Source of the DNA: an uncultured Anaerosporobacter sp.
GTDB lineage: Bacteria; Bacillota; Clostridia; Lachnospirales; Lachnospiraceae
Length of the DNA: 7,372 bases
Assembly: GCA_945787925.1 (NCBI GenBank)
Contig: CALZJY010000093.1
Coordinates: 1 to 7,372, forward strand
Direction: 5' to 3'
The notes beneath the pieces were generated by a model. The model saw nothing but the letters and a program-made list of their open reading frames with translations, was not told the origin of the DNA and made no database searches. Shown piece by piece: positions 1 to 6,072 of the stretch. Position numbers and translations under genes: made by a program. The first letter of the stretch is position 1, and the number at the start of each line of letters is the position of its first letter.

Positions 1-29
1 CAAGATCATGCAAGCAGGACTTTGGCTCG

Positions 30-42
30 TTGTTCGCGTAAA
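30..42. repeat. Copy 1 of a 13-base intergenic repeat beside a terminator
   Basis: The 13 bases TTGTTCGCGTAAA recur exactly at 3471-3483. In both places the repeat abuts the A-run that forms the T-tract of a minus-strand terminator. Both copies are preceded by GGCT, with two extra bases (CG) in this copy. The element may continue to the left window edge, since the flanking bases 1-29 belong to no gene I can recognise. It may be part of a dispersed intergenic repeat, which this window alone cannot prove. Confidence 0.5.
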
Positions 43-43
43 T

Positions 44-76
44 AAAAAAAGACTGCTATGGAAGAAACCATAGCAG
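44..76 (-). terminator. Rho-independent terminator of the transketolase operon
   Basis: A perfect 9-bp stem (CTGCTATGG at 53-61 with CCATAGCAG at 68-76) has a 6-base loop. Read on the minus strand it is followed by a run of seven T (positions 50 to 44). It begins 16 bases after the stop codon of the transketolase C-terminal subunit, the expected place for an intrinsic terminator. On the plus strand the downstream bases are only moderately T-rich, so it mainly serves the minus-strand operon. Confidence 0.9.
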
Positions 77-91
77 CCGATATTTTGTTTC

Positions 92-1033
92 TTATTTTAC
101 GAATGCTTTTACTTTTTCAGCGATGCTTGCGCCATCTAATCCGTATTTCTTGATTAATTCAACAGCTGGACCAGATTCACCAAATACATCGTTTACACCG
201 ATTTTAAGCACTTTTGTTGGGTAGTTTTCAGAAAGTACATCACAAACCGCGCTGCCTAAGCCGCCGATTACGGAATGTTCTTCTACTGTCACTACTTTTC
301 CTGTTTTCTTCGCACATTCAACGATTAATTCTTCATCGATTGGTTTGATTGTGTGGATGTTTACTACTTGAGCGCTGATACCTTCTTTTTCAAGAAGATC
401 TGCAGCGATTAAGCTTTCGTTTACTTCAAGACCAGTTGCAAAAAGTGTTACATCTGTACCTTCACGTAAAACGATACCCTTTCCTAATTGGAATTCATAC
501 GTTTCTTCATCATTGAACACAGGAACTGCAAGACGTCCGAAACGTAAGTATACAGGTCCTACATGTTCATAAGCAGCACGAACCGCAGCTCTTGCTTCTA
601 CGTCATCTGCTGGGTTGATTACTACCATTCCTGGGATACTTCTCATTAACGCGATATCTTCGTTACATTGGTGAGTCGCACCATCTTCCCCAACGGAGAT
701 TCCCGCATGCGTTGCACCGATTTTCACGTTTAAATGAGGGTAAGCGATGGAGTTACGCACTTGTTCAAATGCACGTCCTGCTGCAAACATAGCGAAAGAA
801 CTTGCAAATGGAACTTTTCCTGTTGCAGCGATACCAGCTGCAATACCCATCATGTTTTGTTCTGCGATTCCACAGTCAATGTGTCTTTCTGGGAATTCTT
901 TTCTAAACATTGCTGTTTTTGTTGCTTCTGCAAGGTCAGCATCTAATACGACTAAGTTGTCGTGTTCCTTCCCTAATTCAACTAATGTCTTACCAAAACT
1001 TTCTCTCGTAGCAATTTTCTTTACTTCTGACAT
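92..1033 (-). CDS. Transketolase, C-terminal subunit
   Basis: This 313-residue protein is the pyrimidine-binding and C-terminal half of a split transketolase, the thiamine-diphosphate enzyme that moves two-carbon ketol units between sugar phosphates in the non-oxidative pentose phosphate pathway. Residues about 6-170 form the transketolase pyrimidine domain. They include the DCGIAEQNM motif at 53-61, whose Glu58 matches the family glutamate that activates the cofactor, followed by a FASSFAMF segment (77-84) and the HAGISVGEDGATHQ segment (109-122). Residues about 190-305 are the transketolase C domain. The ATG start overlaps the end of the N-subunit gene by 13 bases. Its ribosome site, AAGGTGG, lies inside that gene about 10 bases upstream, which suggests translational coupling. 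The stop is TAA and a strong terminator follows. The split form is common in Clostridia and archaea. DXP synthase is related, but the separate N and C halves and their motifs fit transketolase better. Confidence 0.95.
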   Translation of the reverse strand: MSEVKKIATRESFGKTLVELGKEHDNLVVLDADLAEATKTAMFRKEFPERHIDCGIAEQNMMGIAAGIAATGKVPFASSFAMFAAGRAFEQVRNSIAYPHLNVKIGATHAGISVGEDGATHQCNEDIALMRSIPGMVVINPADDVEARAAVRAAYEHVGPVYLRFGRLAVPVFNDEETYEFQLGKGIVLREGTDVTLFATGLEVNESLIAADLLEKEGISAQVVNIHTIKPIDEELIVECAKKTGKVVTVEEHSVIGGLGSAVCDVLSENYPTKVLKIGVNDVFGESGPAVELIKKYGLDGASIAEKVKAFVK

Positions 1034-1860
1034 AGTGCTTCACCCACCTTTTCTAAATCTGCTAATGCTTGTTCTTTTTGTTCGTCGTTAGGCGCAGTAC
1101 CATGCCATTTACATTCGCCTTCCATAAAGGAAACGCCTTTTCCTTTTGTACTCTTTGCAATGATTGCAGTTGGCATGCCTTTACATGCTCTTGCAGACTT
1201 AAATGCCCTTGCTAACTCTTCTAAGTCATGCGCATCTTCTACGTTGATTACATTGAAATTAAATGCTTCGAACTTCTTGTCGATTGGGTATGGACTACAA
1301 ACATCTGCAACGTTACCATCGATTTGTAATCCGTTGTTATCTACGATTACAACTAAATTATCTAATTTACGAGCGCCAGCAAACATAGCTGCTTCCCAAA
1401 CTTGTCCTTCTTGGATTTCACCATCACCAAGTAATGTGTATACTCTGTAGTCATCATTAGAAAGCTTAGCGGACAATGCCATACCTACTGCTGTAGATAT
1501 TCCTTGTCCAAGAGAACCACTAGACATATCTACACCTGGAATGTGTTTCATATCTGGATGTCCTTGTAAATAAGATCCTACATGACGTAATGTCGTAAGG
1601 TCTTCCACTGGGAAGAATCCACGATGTGCAAGTGTAGAATAATAACCAGGAGCTGTATGTCCTTTCGATAAAACAAAACGGTCGCGGTCTGCTTTATCTG
1701 GATTTTTTGGATCCACGTTCATTTCTTCAAAATATAAATACGTATAAATTTCAGTAGCAGATAAAGATCCACCTGGATGTCCTGATTTTGCGCTATGAAC
1801 TGCTTTAATGATACTCTTACGTATCTCATTGGCAGTCTTTTGGAGTTCTAATGTATTCAT
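1021..1860 (-). CDS. Transketolase, N-terminal subunit
   Basis: This 279-residue protein is the diphosphate-binding half of a two-gene transketolase, the partner of the subunit encoded immediately downstream. The thiamine-diphosphate and magnesium motif is visible as GDG at 145-147 followed by the Asn-Asn pair near 175-176 (VDNNGLQ). Other family segments are SGHPGGSLSATE (26-37), SKGHTAPGYY (65-74), QGHPD (99-103) and SSGSLGQG (113-120), which carry the histidines and glycines that line the active site. The length is usual for the stand-alone N subunit. The start is ATG, with AAAGGTGG seven bases upstream. It heads a two-cistron operon with its own promoter at 1900-1927. The TAA stop lies inside the start region of the C subunit. 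The codons favour A- or T-ending forms typical of a well-expressed gene. Confidence 0.95.
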   Translation of the reverse strand: MNTLELQKTANEIRKSIIKAVHSAKSGHPGGSLSATEIYTYLYFEEMNVDPKNPDKADRDRFVLSKGHTAPGYYSTLAHRGFFPVEDLTTLRHVGSYLQGHPDMKHIPGVDMSSGSLGQGISTAVGMALSAKLSNDDYRVYTLLGDGEIQEGQVWEAAMFAGARKLDNLVVIVDNNGLQIDGNVADVCSPYPIDKKFEAFNFNVINVEDAHDLEELARAFKSARACKGMPTAIIAKSTKGKGVSFMEGECKWHGTAPNDEQKEQALADLEKVGEALCQK

Positions 1861-1899
1861 CTTGTTACCACCTTTACTATATTTGCGTAATTCATTTCT

Positions 1900-1927
1900 A
1901 TTATAACAGATAATTTGGTTTAGACAA
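1900..1927 (-). promoter_or_regulatory. Promoter of the transketolase operon (sigma-A type)
   Basis: On the minus strand a perfect TATAAT (1905 to 1900) is preceded by TGT, giving an extended -10. A TTGTCT -35-like hexamer (1927 to 1922) lies 16 bases further upstream. The predicted start of transcription falls some 30 bases before the ATG at 1860. The remaining bases up to the peptidase stop (1928-2054) are AT-rich and I see no gene or clear terminator for the peptidase there. Confidence 0.7.
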
Positions 1928-2054
1928 CCCGCACGAAAGGCGAGAATTTGCCATTTTTTTATCTTATTCTTGTAACTTCTGCACAGTAATACACTTATAA
2001 AACTATTTTCTCTTCTTTTTAAATCGTATTTCGACAGTACGAACGGTTATCTCA

Positions 2055-3341
2055 CTATAGGCTGAAATATGCAGTCAGCATCTTTTCTAGATACTCTTGA
2101 TCCTTTGCTCCCATCGTTTCTCTTGCAGAATGCATTGCAAGTACCGGAATACCGATGTCCTGTGTTGGAATTGGAAGGAAGGCGCTAACAATCGCACCTA
2201 ATGTGGAACCTCCACGAACGTCGGAACGATTATAGAATTTCTGATATGGTACTCCTGCCTTTTCACAGATTTGCATCACCACACCTACCATATGAGGGTC
2301 TGTGGCATAGGATTGGGAACATGCAATCTTAATGATTAGTCCTTTGTTTAAATACACTGGATTGGTAATGTCGGATTTTTCTTTTTTGTTTGGATGGACT
2401 GCATGACCTCCATCAACACTTAGACAGTTACTCTTTAATAATGCATTTTCATACTGCATCTTCGTTCCACCTAATGTGCGATAGATCTTTTCAAGTACCA
2501 TTGGTAACAATAAGGAGTCAGCCCCTTTTTTCGTTCTAGAACCAACTTCTTCGTGATCGAAGCAACCGATGACGTCGATTCCTTGTGTTCTAGTGCCATT
2601 TAATAATGCCGTAATAGACGCTTGTACGCTAGAAACATTATCAATACGTGGGGAGGAGATAAACTCGTTATTTAATCCCACTTCGCATCCTTGCTCAAAA
2701 CAATATACGCCAAGCTCATAATCCAAAATTTCTTCTTTTTCTACACCAAGCTCTGCTGCAAGGGCATCCATAAAGGAATCATATCCGATTTCTTCTCCTT
2801 CCACCGATAATAATGGAAGCATGTCTACTTGGTTATTTAATTCTGCACCTTTGTTTACTTCACGATTTAAATGGATTGCTAGATTTGGAATCGTAAGGAT
2901 TGGTCGTTTAAAATCTACCAGTACCACCTTTGGCGCAAATACATCGTCGCTTCGTAAGGCAACCTTTCCAGATACAGATAATGGACGGTCTAACCATGTA
3001 CTTAAAATTGGTCCTCCATACACTTCTACATTTAGTTTCTTATAGCTTCCTTCTTTGATCTCCGGATTTCCTTTGATATGGAATCCACAAAAATCTGTAT
3101 GGGAGTGTACAAATCGGAATCCTTCCCCGATCTGGAATTCCTTATTTACACGAAATGCAATCAAAGAAGAATCGTAACAGTCGATAAAATATCCTTGTCC
3201 ACATTCTAATTTCCATTCGTCGCTTAAGTGTAACTCGACGAATCCCCCTTCTCTAAGCTGACGTTTCCCTTCTTCCACACAATGCATTGCAGATGTGGAT
3301 ACATTTAAAGTCTGAATCAATCTATTGGTTACTGAATTCAT
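2055..3341 (-). CDS. apeB: M18-family zinc aminopeptidase
   Basis: A 428-residue cytoplasmic metallopeptidase of family M18 (aspartyl aminopeptidase/aminopeptidase I type), which removes N-terminal residues from peptides using two metal ions. All the family signatures are visible: SHTDFCGFHIKGNPE at 80-94 (His81 metal ligand), PRIDN at 231-235 (Asp234 bridging ligand), DHEEVGS at 262-268 (Glu264 as general base and Glu265 as ligand), SVDGGHAVHPN at 308-318 (Asp310), GGSTLG at 377-382 and MHSARE at 403-408 (His404). Residue roles are assigned from known M18 structures. The length matches the bacterial 'M18 family aminopeptidase 2' group, hence the symbol, which is tentative; substrate preference cannot be read from sequence. 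The ATG start has an AAGGAAGG ribosome site. There is no signal peptide. It is probably a single-gene unit with its own promoter. No convincing terminator was seen after its TAG stop, so read-through into the transketolase genes is possible. Confidence 0.93.
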   Translation of the reverse strand: MNSVTNRLIQTLNVSTSAMHCVEEGKRQLREGGFVELHLSDEWKLECGQGYFIDCYDSSLIAFRVNKEFQIGEGFRFVHSHTDFCGFHIKGNPEIKEGSYKKLNVEVYGGPILSTWLDRPLSVSGKVALRSDDVFAPKVVLVDFKRPILTIPNLAIHLNREVNKGAELNNQVDMLPLLSVEGEEIGYDSFMDALAAELGVEKEEILDYELGVYCFEQGCEVGLNNEFISSPRIDNVSSVQASITALLNGTRTQGIDVIGCFDHEEVGSRTKKGADSLLLPMVLEKIYRTLGGTKMQYENALLKSNCLSVDGGHAVHPNKKEKSDITNPVYLNKGLIIKIACSQSYATDPHMVGVVMQICEKAGVPYQKFYNRSDVRGGSTLGAIVSAFLPIPTQDIGIPVLAMHSARETMGAKDQEYLEKMLTAYFSL

Positions 3342-3383
3342 TCCTATCCCTTCCTTTGTCTGTAAATTTTTCTAACTGTTGGA

Positions 3384-3397
3384 AGTATACCATACTT
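3384..3397 (-). promoter_or_regulatory. Extended -10 promoter of the M18 peptidase gene, within an inverted repeat
   Basis: On the minus strand TATACT (3389 to 3384) is preceded by TGG, an extended -10 element. No good -35 lies 16-18 bases upstream. The -10 sits inside a perfect inverted repeat, AAGTAT-ACC-ATACTT (3383-3397), which could be coincidence from the AT-rich composition or a small operator. The predicted leader is roughly 35 bases, ending in the AAGGAAGG ribosome site before the ATG at 3341. Confidence 0.5.
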
Positions 3398-3452
3398 TTT
3401 GTATCTTTTCCTTACAATTCTGTTTTCTTTTAGAATAAAGTATGCATTCTAC

Positions 3453-3469
3453 GCCCTTCTTTTTAGGGC
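3453..3469. other. Small hairpin beyond the terminator of the membrane-protein gene
   Basis: GCCCT (3453-3457) and AGGGC (3465-3469) form a 5-bp stem around a 7-base loop. Neither strand has a proper T-run after it, so it is not a canonical terminator. It lies directly beside the second copy of the 13-base repeat, between the terminator at 3481-3513 and the peptidase promoter. Confidence 0.35.
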
Positions 3470-3470
3470 T

Positions 3471-3483
3471 TTGTTCGCGTAAA
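3471..3483. repeat. Copy 2 of the 13-base intergenic repeat
   Basis: An exact match to bases 30-42 (TTGTTCGCGTAAA), again placed against the T-tract of a minus-strand terminator and preceded by GGCT. Seen in the transcript direction, both terminators end in a T-run running into TTTACGCGAACAA. A shorter partial match (GCTTTGTTCG) is found at 6151-6160, next to the galM stop codon. Confidence 0.5.
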
Positions 3484-3513
3484 AAAAGGACGCCATTTTC
3501 CTTTCCGGCGCCC
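3481..3513 (-). terminator. Rho-independent terminator of the small membrane-protein gene
   Basis: On the minus strand GGGCGCC (3513 to 3507) pairs with GGCGTCC (3494 to 3488), a GC-rich 7-bp stem with one G-T pair and a 12-base loop, followed by seven T (3487 to 3481). It starts 16 bases after the TAG stop at 3530. Confidence 0.85.
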
Positions 3514-3529
3514 CCATTCTGTATTTTTA

Positions 3530-3988
3530 CTATACCGAGTATTTCAAAATCAGTCGATCTAATACGGATTTATAGATGATCACGATATGGGCATCTATAA
3601 AGCAATACTTATTGACAATGAACTCATATACTTTGTAAACAAAAGCCACAGTCATTACTGCTATACTAGCAAAACCGATCCAAAAACCTACCCCTAAAAG
3701 AAGAAGTAGTAAAATTCCGAGAATATATACTCCAACTGTGATTTTAAACGTTTTACTAATTCTCAAAACATAAAACATGGCATCAGACAAGCTCTTCATC
3801 ATCTTATTCAGCGATTCTAAATCCTTATCCTTTAACCTTAAATACATATCGGTATAAATTTCTTCATTTTCTAACACATGATGGTTGTAGGCCTTATCTG
3901 CTATCAGCTTCTGGTAACACCTAAAATAAGCCTCATAGCACTCCTCGCCTAATTCTTTGCTAATAAGCTTACGGAATACACTTGCCAT
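3530..3988 (-). CDS. Unrecognised small membrane protein with two transmembrane helices
   Basis: I do not recognise this family. From the ATG at 3988 the product is 152 residues: a charged, helix-forming N-terminal part of about 80 residues rich in Lys, Glu and Tyr, then two closely spaced hydrophobic segments (roughly residues 82-103, containing the run GILLLLLLGVGFW, and 105-125), then a C-terminal tail of about 27 residues. A helical hairpin in the membrane, with both ends on the same side, is the simplest reading. There is no signal peptide or enzyme motif. The start is uncertain. The ATG at 3988 has only a GGTGGGTGG site, while a perfect AGGAGG (4021-4026) lies 14 bases before an in-frame TTG at 4006, which would give 158 residues. 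A well-placed terminator and an isolated position suggest a real, separately transcribed gene. Confidence is good that it is coding and none is claimed for function. Confidence 0.7.
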   Translation of the reverse strand: MASVFRKLISKELGEECYEAYFRCYQKLIADKAYNHHVLENEEIYTDMYLRLKDKDLESLNKMMKSLSDAMFYVLRISKTFKITVGVYILGILLLLLLGVGFWIGFASIAVMTVAFVYKVYEFIVNKYCFIDAHIVIIYKSVLDRLILKYSV

Positions 3989-4078
3989 ATTTCGTCCACC
4001 CACCAAATTTATTATGCGCTCCTCCTATTGTTTCCAAAAAAAACATATTTTATACCTATTGTTAAGAGCGTCTACTAT

Positions 4079-4084
4079 ATTATA
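4079..4084 (-). promoter_or_regulatory. Possible -10 element for the small membrane-protein gene
   Basis: A perfect TATAAT on the minus strand (4084 to 4079) lies about 90 bases before the ATG at 3988. The corresponding -35 position is weak. A second AT-rich candidate (TATAAA, 4054 to 4049) is closer but also lacks a -35. Such matches are common in AT-rich DNA, so the assignment is tentative. Confidence 0.3.
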
Positions 4085-4191
4085 TTAGGAATGATAAAAT
4101 ATGAAACCCGTACACCATTGCAACAAAAAATAAACTAAGCCCCTGTTTTTTGTAATTCATAAAACGTTCATAATTTATCCATACTATCCTC

Positions 4192-4224
4192 ATATCTTGT
4201 AGCTATACTAAAGTTACAAGATGT
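4192..4224. other. Long hairpin in the intergenic region between the PAS gene and the membrane-protein gene
   Basis: ATCTTGTA (4194-4201) and TACAAGAT (4215-4222) are perfect inverted repeats. With two G-T pairs the stem extends to 13 bp (4192-4204 with 4212-4224) around a 7-base loop. Neither strand has a T-run directly after it, so it is not a standard terminator. The surrounding 4007-4288 is otherwise gene-poor, holding a candidate promoter, an AT-only inverted repeat (4123-4130 with 4146-4153) and the GC-rich hairpin at 4250-4277. It could be an RNA stabilising structure, a leader element or a protein-binding site. Confidence 0.5.
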
Positions 4225-4249
4225 TGATAAGATAGTTTTTCATAATAAG

Positions 4250-4277
4250 GCCTGGCAGTGCTCCCCCTCTGTCAGGC
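4250..4277 (-). terminator. GC-rich hairpin after the PAS gene, probable terminator
   Basis: GCCTGGCAG (4250-4258) pairs with CTGTCAGGC (4269-4277), a 9-bp stem with one G-T pair and a 10-base loop. It begins 11 bases beyond the TAA stop of the PAS gene. The T-content after it on the minus strand is poor (CTTATTATG). On the plus strand the following bases are richer in T, ending in TTTTT. It is the best candidate terminator for the PAS gene, but it is not ideal. Confidence 0.5.
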
Positions 4278-4288
4278 TTCTCCTCTTT

Positions 4289-5269
4289 TTAAGACTCTTC
4301 TTGCAGACACTCTTCTGCTTGTTCATAGCAAAATGCCTCCAAGTTTCCCTTTGCCTTTTGATACCGTTCCCTTCCTTCCTCTTCTCCAAACCGAAGCAAA
4401 TATTCAATCATGCACATCGCCTCATTGTACTCATACCCTTGCAATGCCAGATGGAGCTTCTGCTCCAGTTTCGCCTGGTCCATCTCTTTAAACCGTTCAA
4501 ACCTCTCTTCCATCGTAGGAAGCAAGTATGGACTTTCCCCACTGCGTAACATGGCGATTTCTTTTTGTACCAAATAATATTCGGTCTTCGTCCGTTCTTT
4601 CAAGCAGACTGCGATTCCTGCCTTGCGGTTCTTCATCTTCACGTTAAATGCCCGCATGGAATAATATTTTTCCGCCCCTTTATAGCTAAGCACAATCTCC
4701 TGTTCATATCTGGCTCCTTCTTCGAGAGCTGTAAACATATCATGGAACACTCCTTGTGGCAGGCGGTTGTGGAAAAAAGTCGAGCAATGCACCCCTAGCG
4801 TCTCTAGCCGATTGGAGAATCCAAAAATGCGAACCGCCTGCTCTGAACATTGCAACACACATTCCCTTGTGTCAAAAAATACAAATACATCCGACTGCAG
4901 CATCAAGGACGATTCTAAAATCATCTGTGCCTGATAGCTTTCTGTTCGATCATGAAAATATAGGCTCGTTTCCCCCTCTTCCGTAACGATTTCTACCAAG
5001 AACCAAAATACTGCCTTCCGTTTTCCTTCGATTGGAACCCTGTTTTCCGACTGTACCGATCCATTGGCATCCTTTCTCTTCGCTTGATGCTCTTCCCAGA
5101 GCATCTTAAGATCCTCGCTCTCTAATAACTCATACACTGCCTTCCCCTGCATCTGCTCTACCGAAAGAGAGAAGCGTTCTAAAAATGCCCTAGATGCAGT
5201 TATGATATTGGCATCATTATTTACTGTTATGTATGCGACATATCGGGAACCTTCCCTTACTCTCTCCAT
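4289..5269 (-). CDS. Double-PAS-domain sensory protein without a recognisable output domain
   Basis: A 326-residue soluble protein. Residues about 10-110 look like a PAS fold (an ITVNNDANIITASRAFLERF core, then a helix region and a closing strand ending SLYFHDRTE). Residues about 120-228 look like a second PAS (DVFVFFDTRECVLQCSEQAVRIFGF, ending GIAVCLKERTKTE). PAS domains sense small molecules, redox state or light, or mediate protein contacts. The last 95 residues are charged and predicted helical (for example MEERFERFKEMDQAKLEQKLHL in part), without histidine-kinase, GGDEF, EAL or HTH motifs. It may therefore act by binding a partner, or carry an output helix bundle I cannot name. There is no transmembrane segment. 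The ATG has GGGGAGG seven bases upstream. It is transcribed divergently from upp and followed by a hairpin at 4250-4277. The codons use more C- and G-ending forms than the transketolase or upp genes, suggesting lower expression. The PAS calls rest on pattern recognition. Confidence 0.75.
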   Translation of the reverse strand: MERVREGSRYVAYITVNNDANIITASRAFLERFSLSVEQMQGKAVYELLESEDLKMLWEEHQAKRKDANGSVQSENRVPIEGKRKAVFWFLVEIVTEEGETSLYFHDRTESYQAQMILESSLMLQSDVFVFFDTRECVLQCSEQAVRIFGFSNRLETLGVHCSTFFHNRLPQGVFHDMFTALEEGARYEQEIVLSYKGAEKYYSMRAFNVKMKNRKAGIAVCLKERTKTEYYLVQKEIAMLRSGESPYLLPTMEERFERFKEMDQAKLEQKLHLALQGYEYNEAMCMIEYLLRFGEEEGRERYQKAKGNLEAFCYEQAEECLQEES

Positions 5270-5310
5270 ATTATTTCCTCCCCTATCAAATGCCGAGATA
5301 ATTCTACCTT

Positions 5311-5340
5311 ATTTTACCACACGTTTTTTTGTTTTGTCAT
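5311..5340 (-). promoter_or_regulatory. Promoter of the PAS gene
   Basis: On the minus strand TAAAAT (5316 to 5311) is preceded by TGG, an extended -10, with ATGACA (5340 to 5335) 18 bases upstream as the -35. It drives leftward transcription into the PAS gene and lies back to back with the upp promoter in a 169-base divergent region. Confidence 0.55.
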
Positions 5341-5370
5341 TACGTTTTTTCTTTTATCCTTCATAAAATA

Positions 5371-5379
5371 TGGTATAAT
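5371..5379 (+). promoter_or_regulatory. Extended -10 promoter of upp
   Basis: TGG followed by a perfect TATAAT (5374-5379) makes an extended -10; the -35 region is weak. Transcription would start near 5386, giving a leader of about 50 bases that ends in AGGAGG (5427-5432), six bases before the ATG. No terminator-antiterminator pair typical of PyrR attenuation was seen in this short leader. Confidence 0.65.
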
Positions 5380-5438
5380 ACTACTAGTTTGACAACAAGG
5401 AAAACTACATTATAGGAAACATATTTAGGAGGAATATC

Positions 5439-6068
5439 ATGTCTAAAGTTACAGTAATGGATCATCCATTGATCCAACATAAAATCGGCATTATGCGTGT
5501 TAAGACCACATCTACGAAAGAGTTCAGAGATTTAGTGAGCGAAGTTGCTATGCTAATCTGCTACGAAGCTACTCGCGACCTCCCATTAGAAGACATCGAA
5601 ATCGAAACACCTTTAGTAAGAACAACAGTAAAGGAAATTGCAGGTAAAAAACTTTGCATCGTTCCAATTTTAAGAGCAGGTCTTCATATGGCAGATGGTA
5701 TCTTAAACCTAATCCCTAATGCTAAAGTTGGACATATCGGCCTATACAGAAACGAAGAAACACTTGAACCAGTGGAATACTTCTGTAAACTTCCATCTGA
5801 TGCAGCAGATCGTGAAATCTTCGTTGTAGATCCAATGCTTGCTACGGGTGGTTCTGCAATCGCAGCAATCAGTCTATTAAAACAAAGAGGAATCCAAAAG
5901 ATTCATTTCTTGTGTTTAATTGCATCTCCAGAAGGCGTTGCAAAATTACAAGAAGCACATCCAGATGTTGATATCTTCATCGGCGCACTTGATGAAAAAT
6001 TAAATGACAAAGGATATATCCTTCCAGGTCTAGGCGACGCTGGCGACCGTATTTACGGAACAAAATAA
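5439..6068 (+). CDS. upp: Uracil phosphoribosyltransferase
   Basis: A 209-residue cytoplasmic enzyme that converts uracil and PRPP to UMP and diphosphate in pyrimidine salvage. The length is exactly usual for bacterial UPRTase. The PRPP-binding loop is visible as VVDPMLATGGSA (129-140) and the uracil-binding C-terminal motif as GYILPGLGDAGDR (192-204). The segment PILRAGLHMADG (76-87) is also characteristic of the family. The ATG is fixed by a perfect AGGAGG six bases upstream. It is the only plus-strand gene in the window and a single-gene unit, with its own extended -10 promoter and a strong terminator seven bases or less after the stop. The codon choice is strongly biased towards A- and T-ending forms, as in the transketolase genes, suggesting good expression. 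No uraA permease gene is adjacent in this window. Confidence 0.97.
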   Translation: MSKVTVMDHPLIQHKIGIMRVKTTSTKEFRDLVSEVAMLICYEATRDLPLEDIEIETPLVRTTVKEIAGKKLCIVPILRAGLHMADGILNLIPNAKVGHIGLYRNEETLEPVEYFCKLPSDAADREIFVVDPMLATGGSAIAAISLLKQRGIQKIHFLCLIASPEGVAKLQEAHPDVDIFIGALDEKLNDKGYILPGLGDAGDRIYGTK

Positions 6069-6072
6069 AGAC

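Noticed and set aside
1..45. An open plus-strand frame ending TAA at 43-45 (QDHASRTLARCSRK), possibly the tail of a converging gene
   Set aside because: Only 14 residues are visible, all three plus-strand frames are open for a while, and the bases overlap the 13-base repeat. There is too little to call a gene.
747..1091. A 114-codon plus-strand ORF opposite the transketolase genes
   Set aside because: It lies antisense to two well-supported genes, has no ribosome site and a low-complexity composition typical of a reverse-strand shadow.
1160..1450. A 96-codon plus-strand ORF inside the transketolase N-subunit gene
   Set aside because: It is antisense to a clear coding region and shows no independent signals.
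1938..1959. A plus-strand hairpin (GGCGA/TTGCC) followed by seven T, terminator-like
   Set aside because: The stem is only five base pairs with a G-T pair, and no plus-strand gene lies upstream for it to serve.
4123..4153. An inverted repeat of ACAAAAAA and TTTTTTGT
   Set aside because: The stem is nearly all A-T, the loop is 15 bases long, and such pairs are frequent by chance in AT-rich intergenic DNA.
4258..4986. Several plus-strand ORFs of 76-82 codons opposite the PAS gene
   Set aside because: They overlap one another in different frames, lack ribosome sites and are antisense to a gene with a good start and domain structure.
5387..5438. A riboswitch or PyrR-type attenuator before upp
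   Set aside because: The leader is about 50 bases and contains no paired terminator and antiterminator stems.
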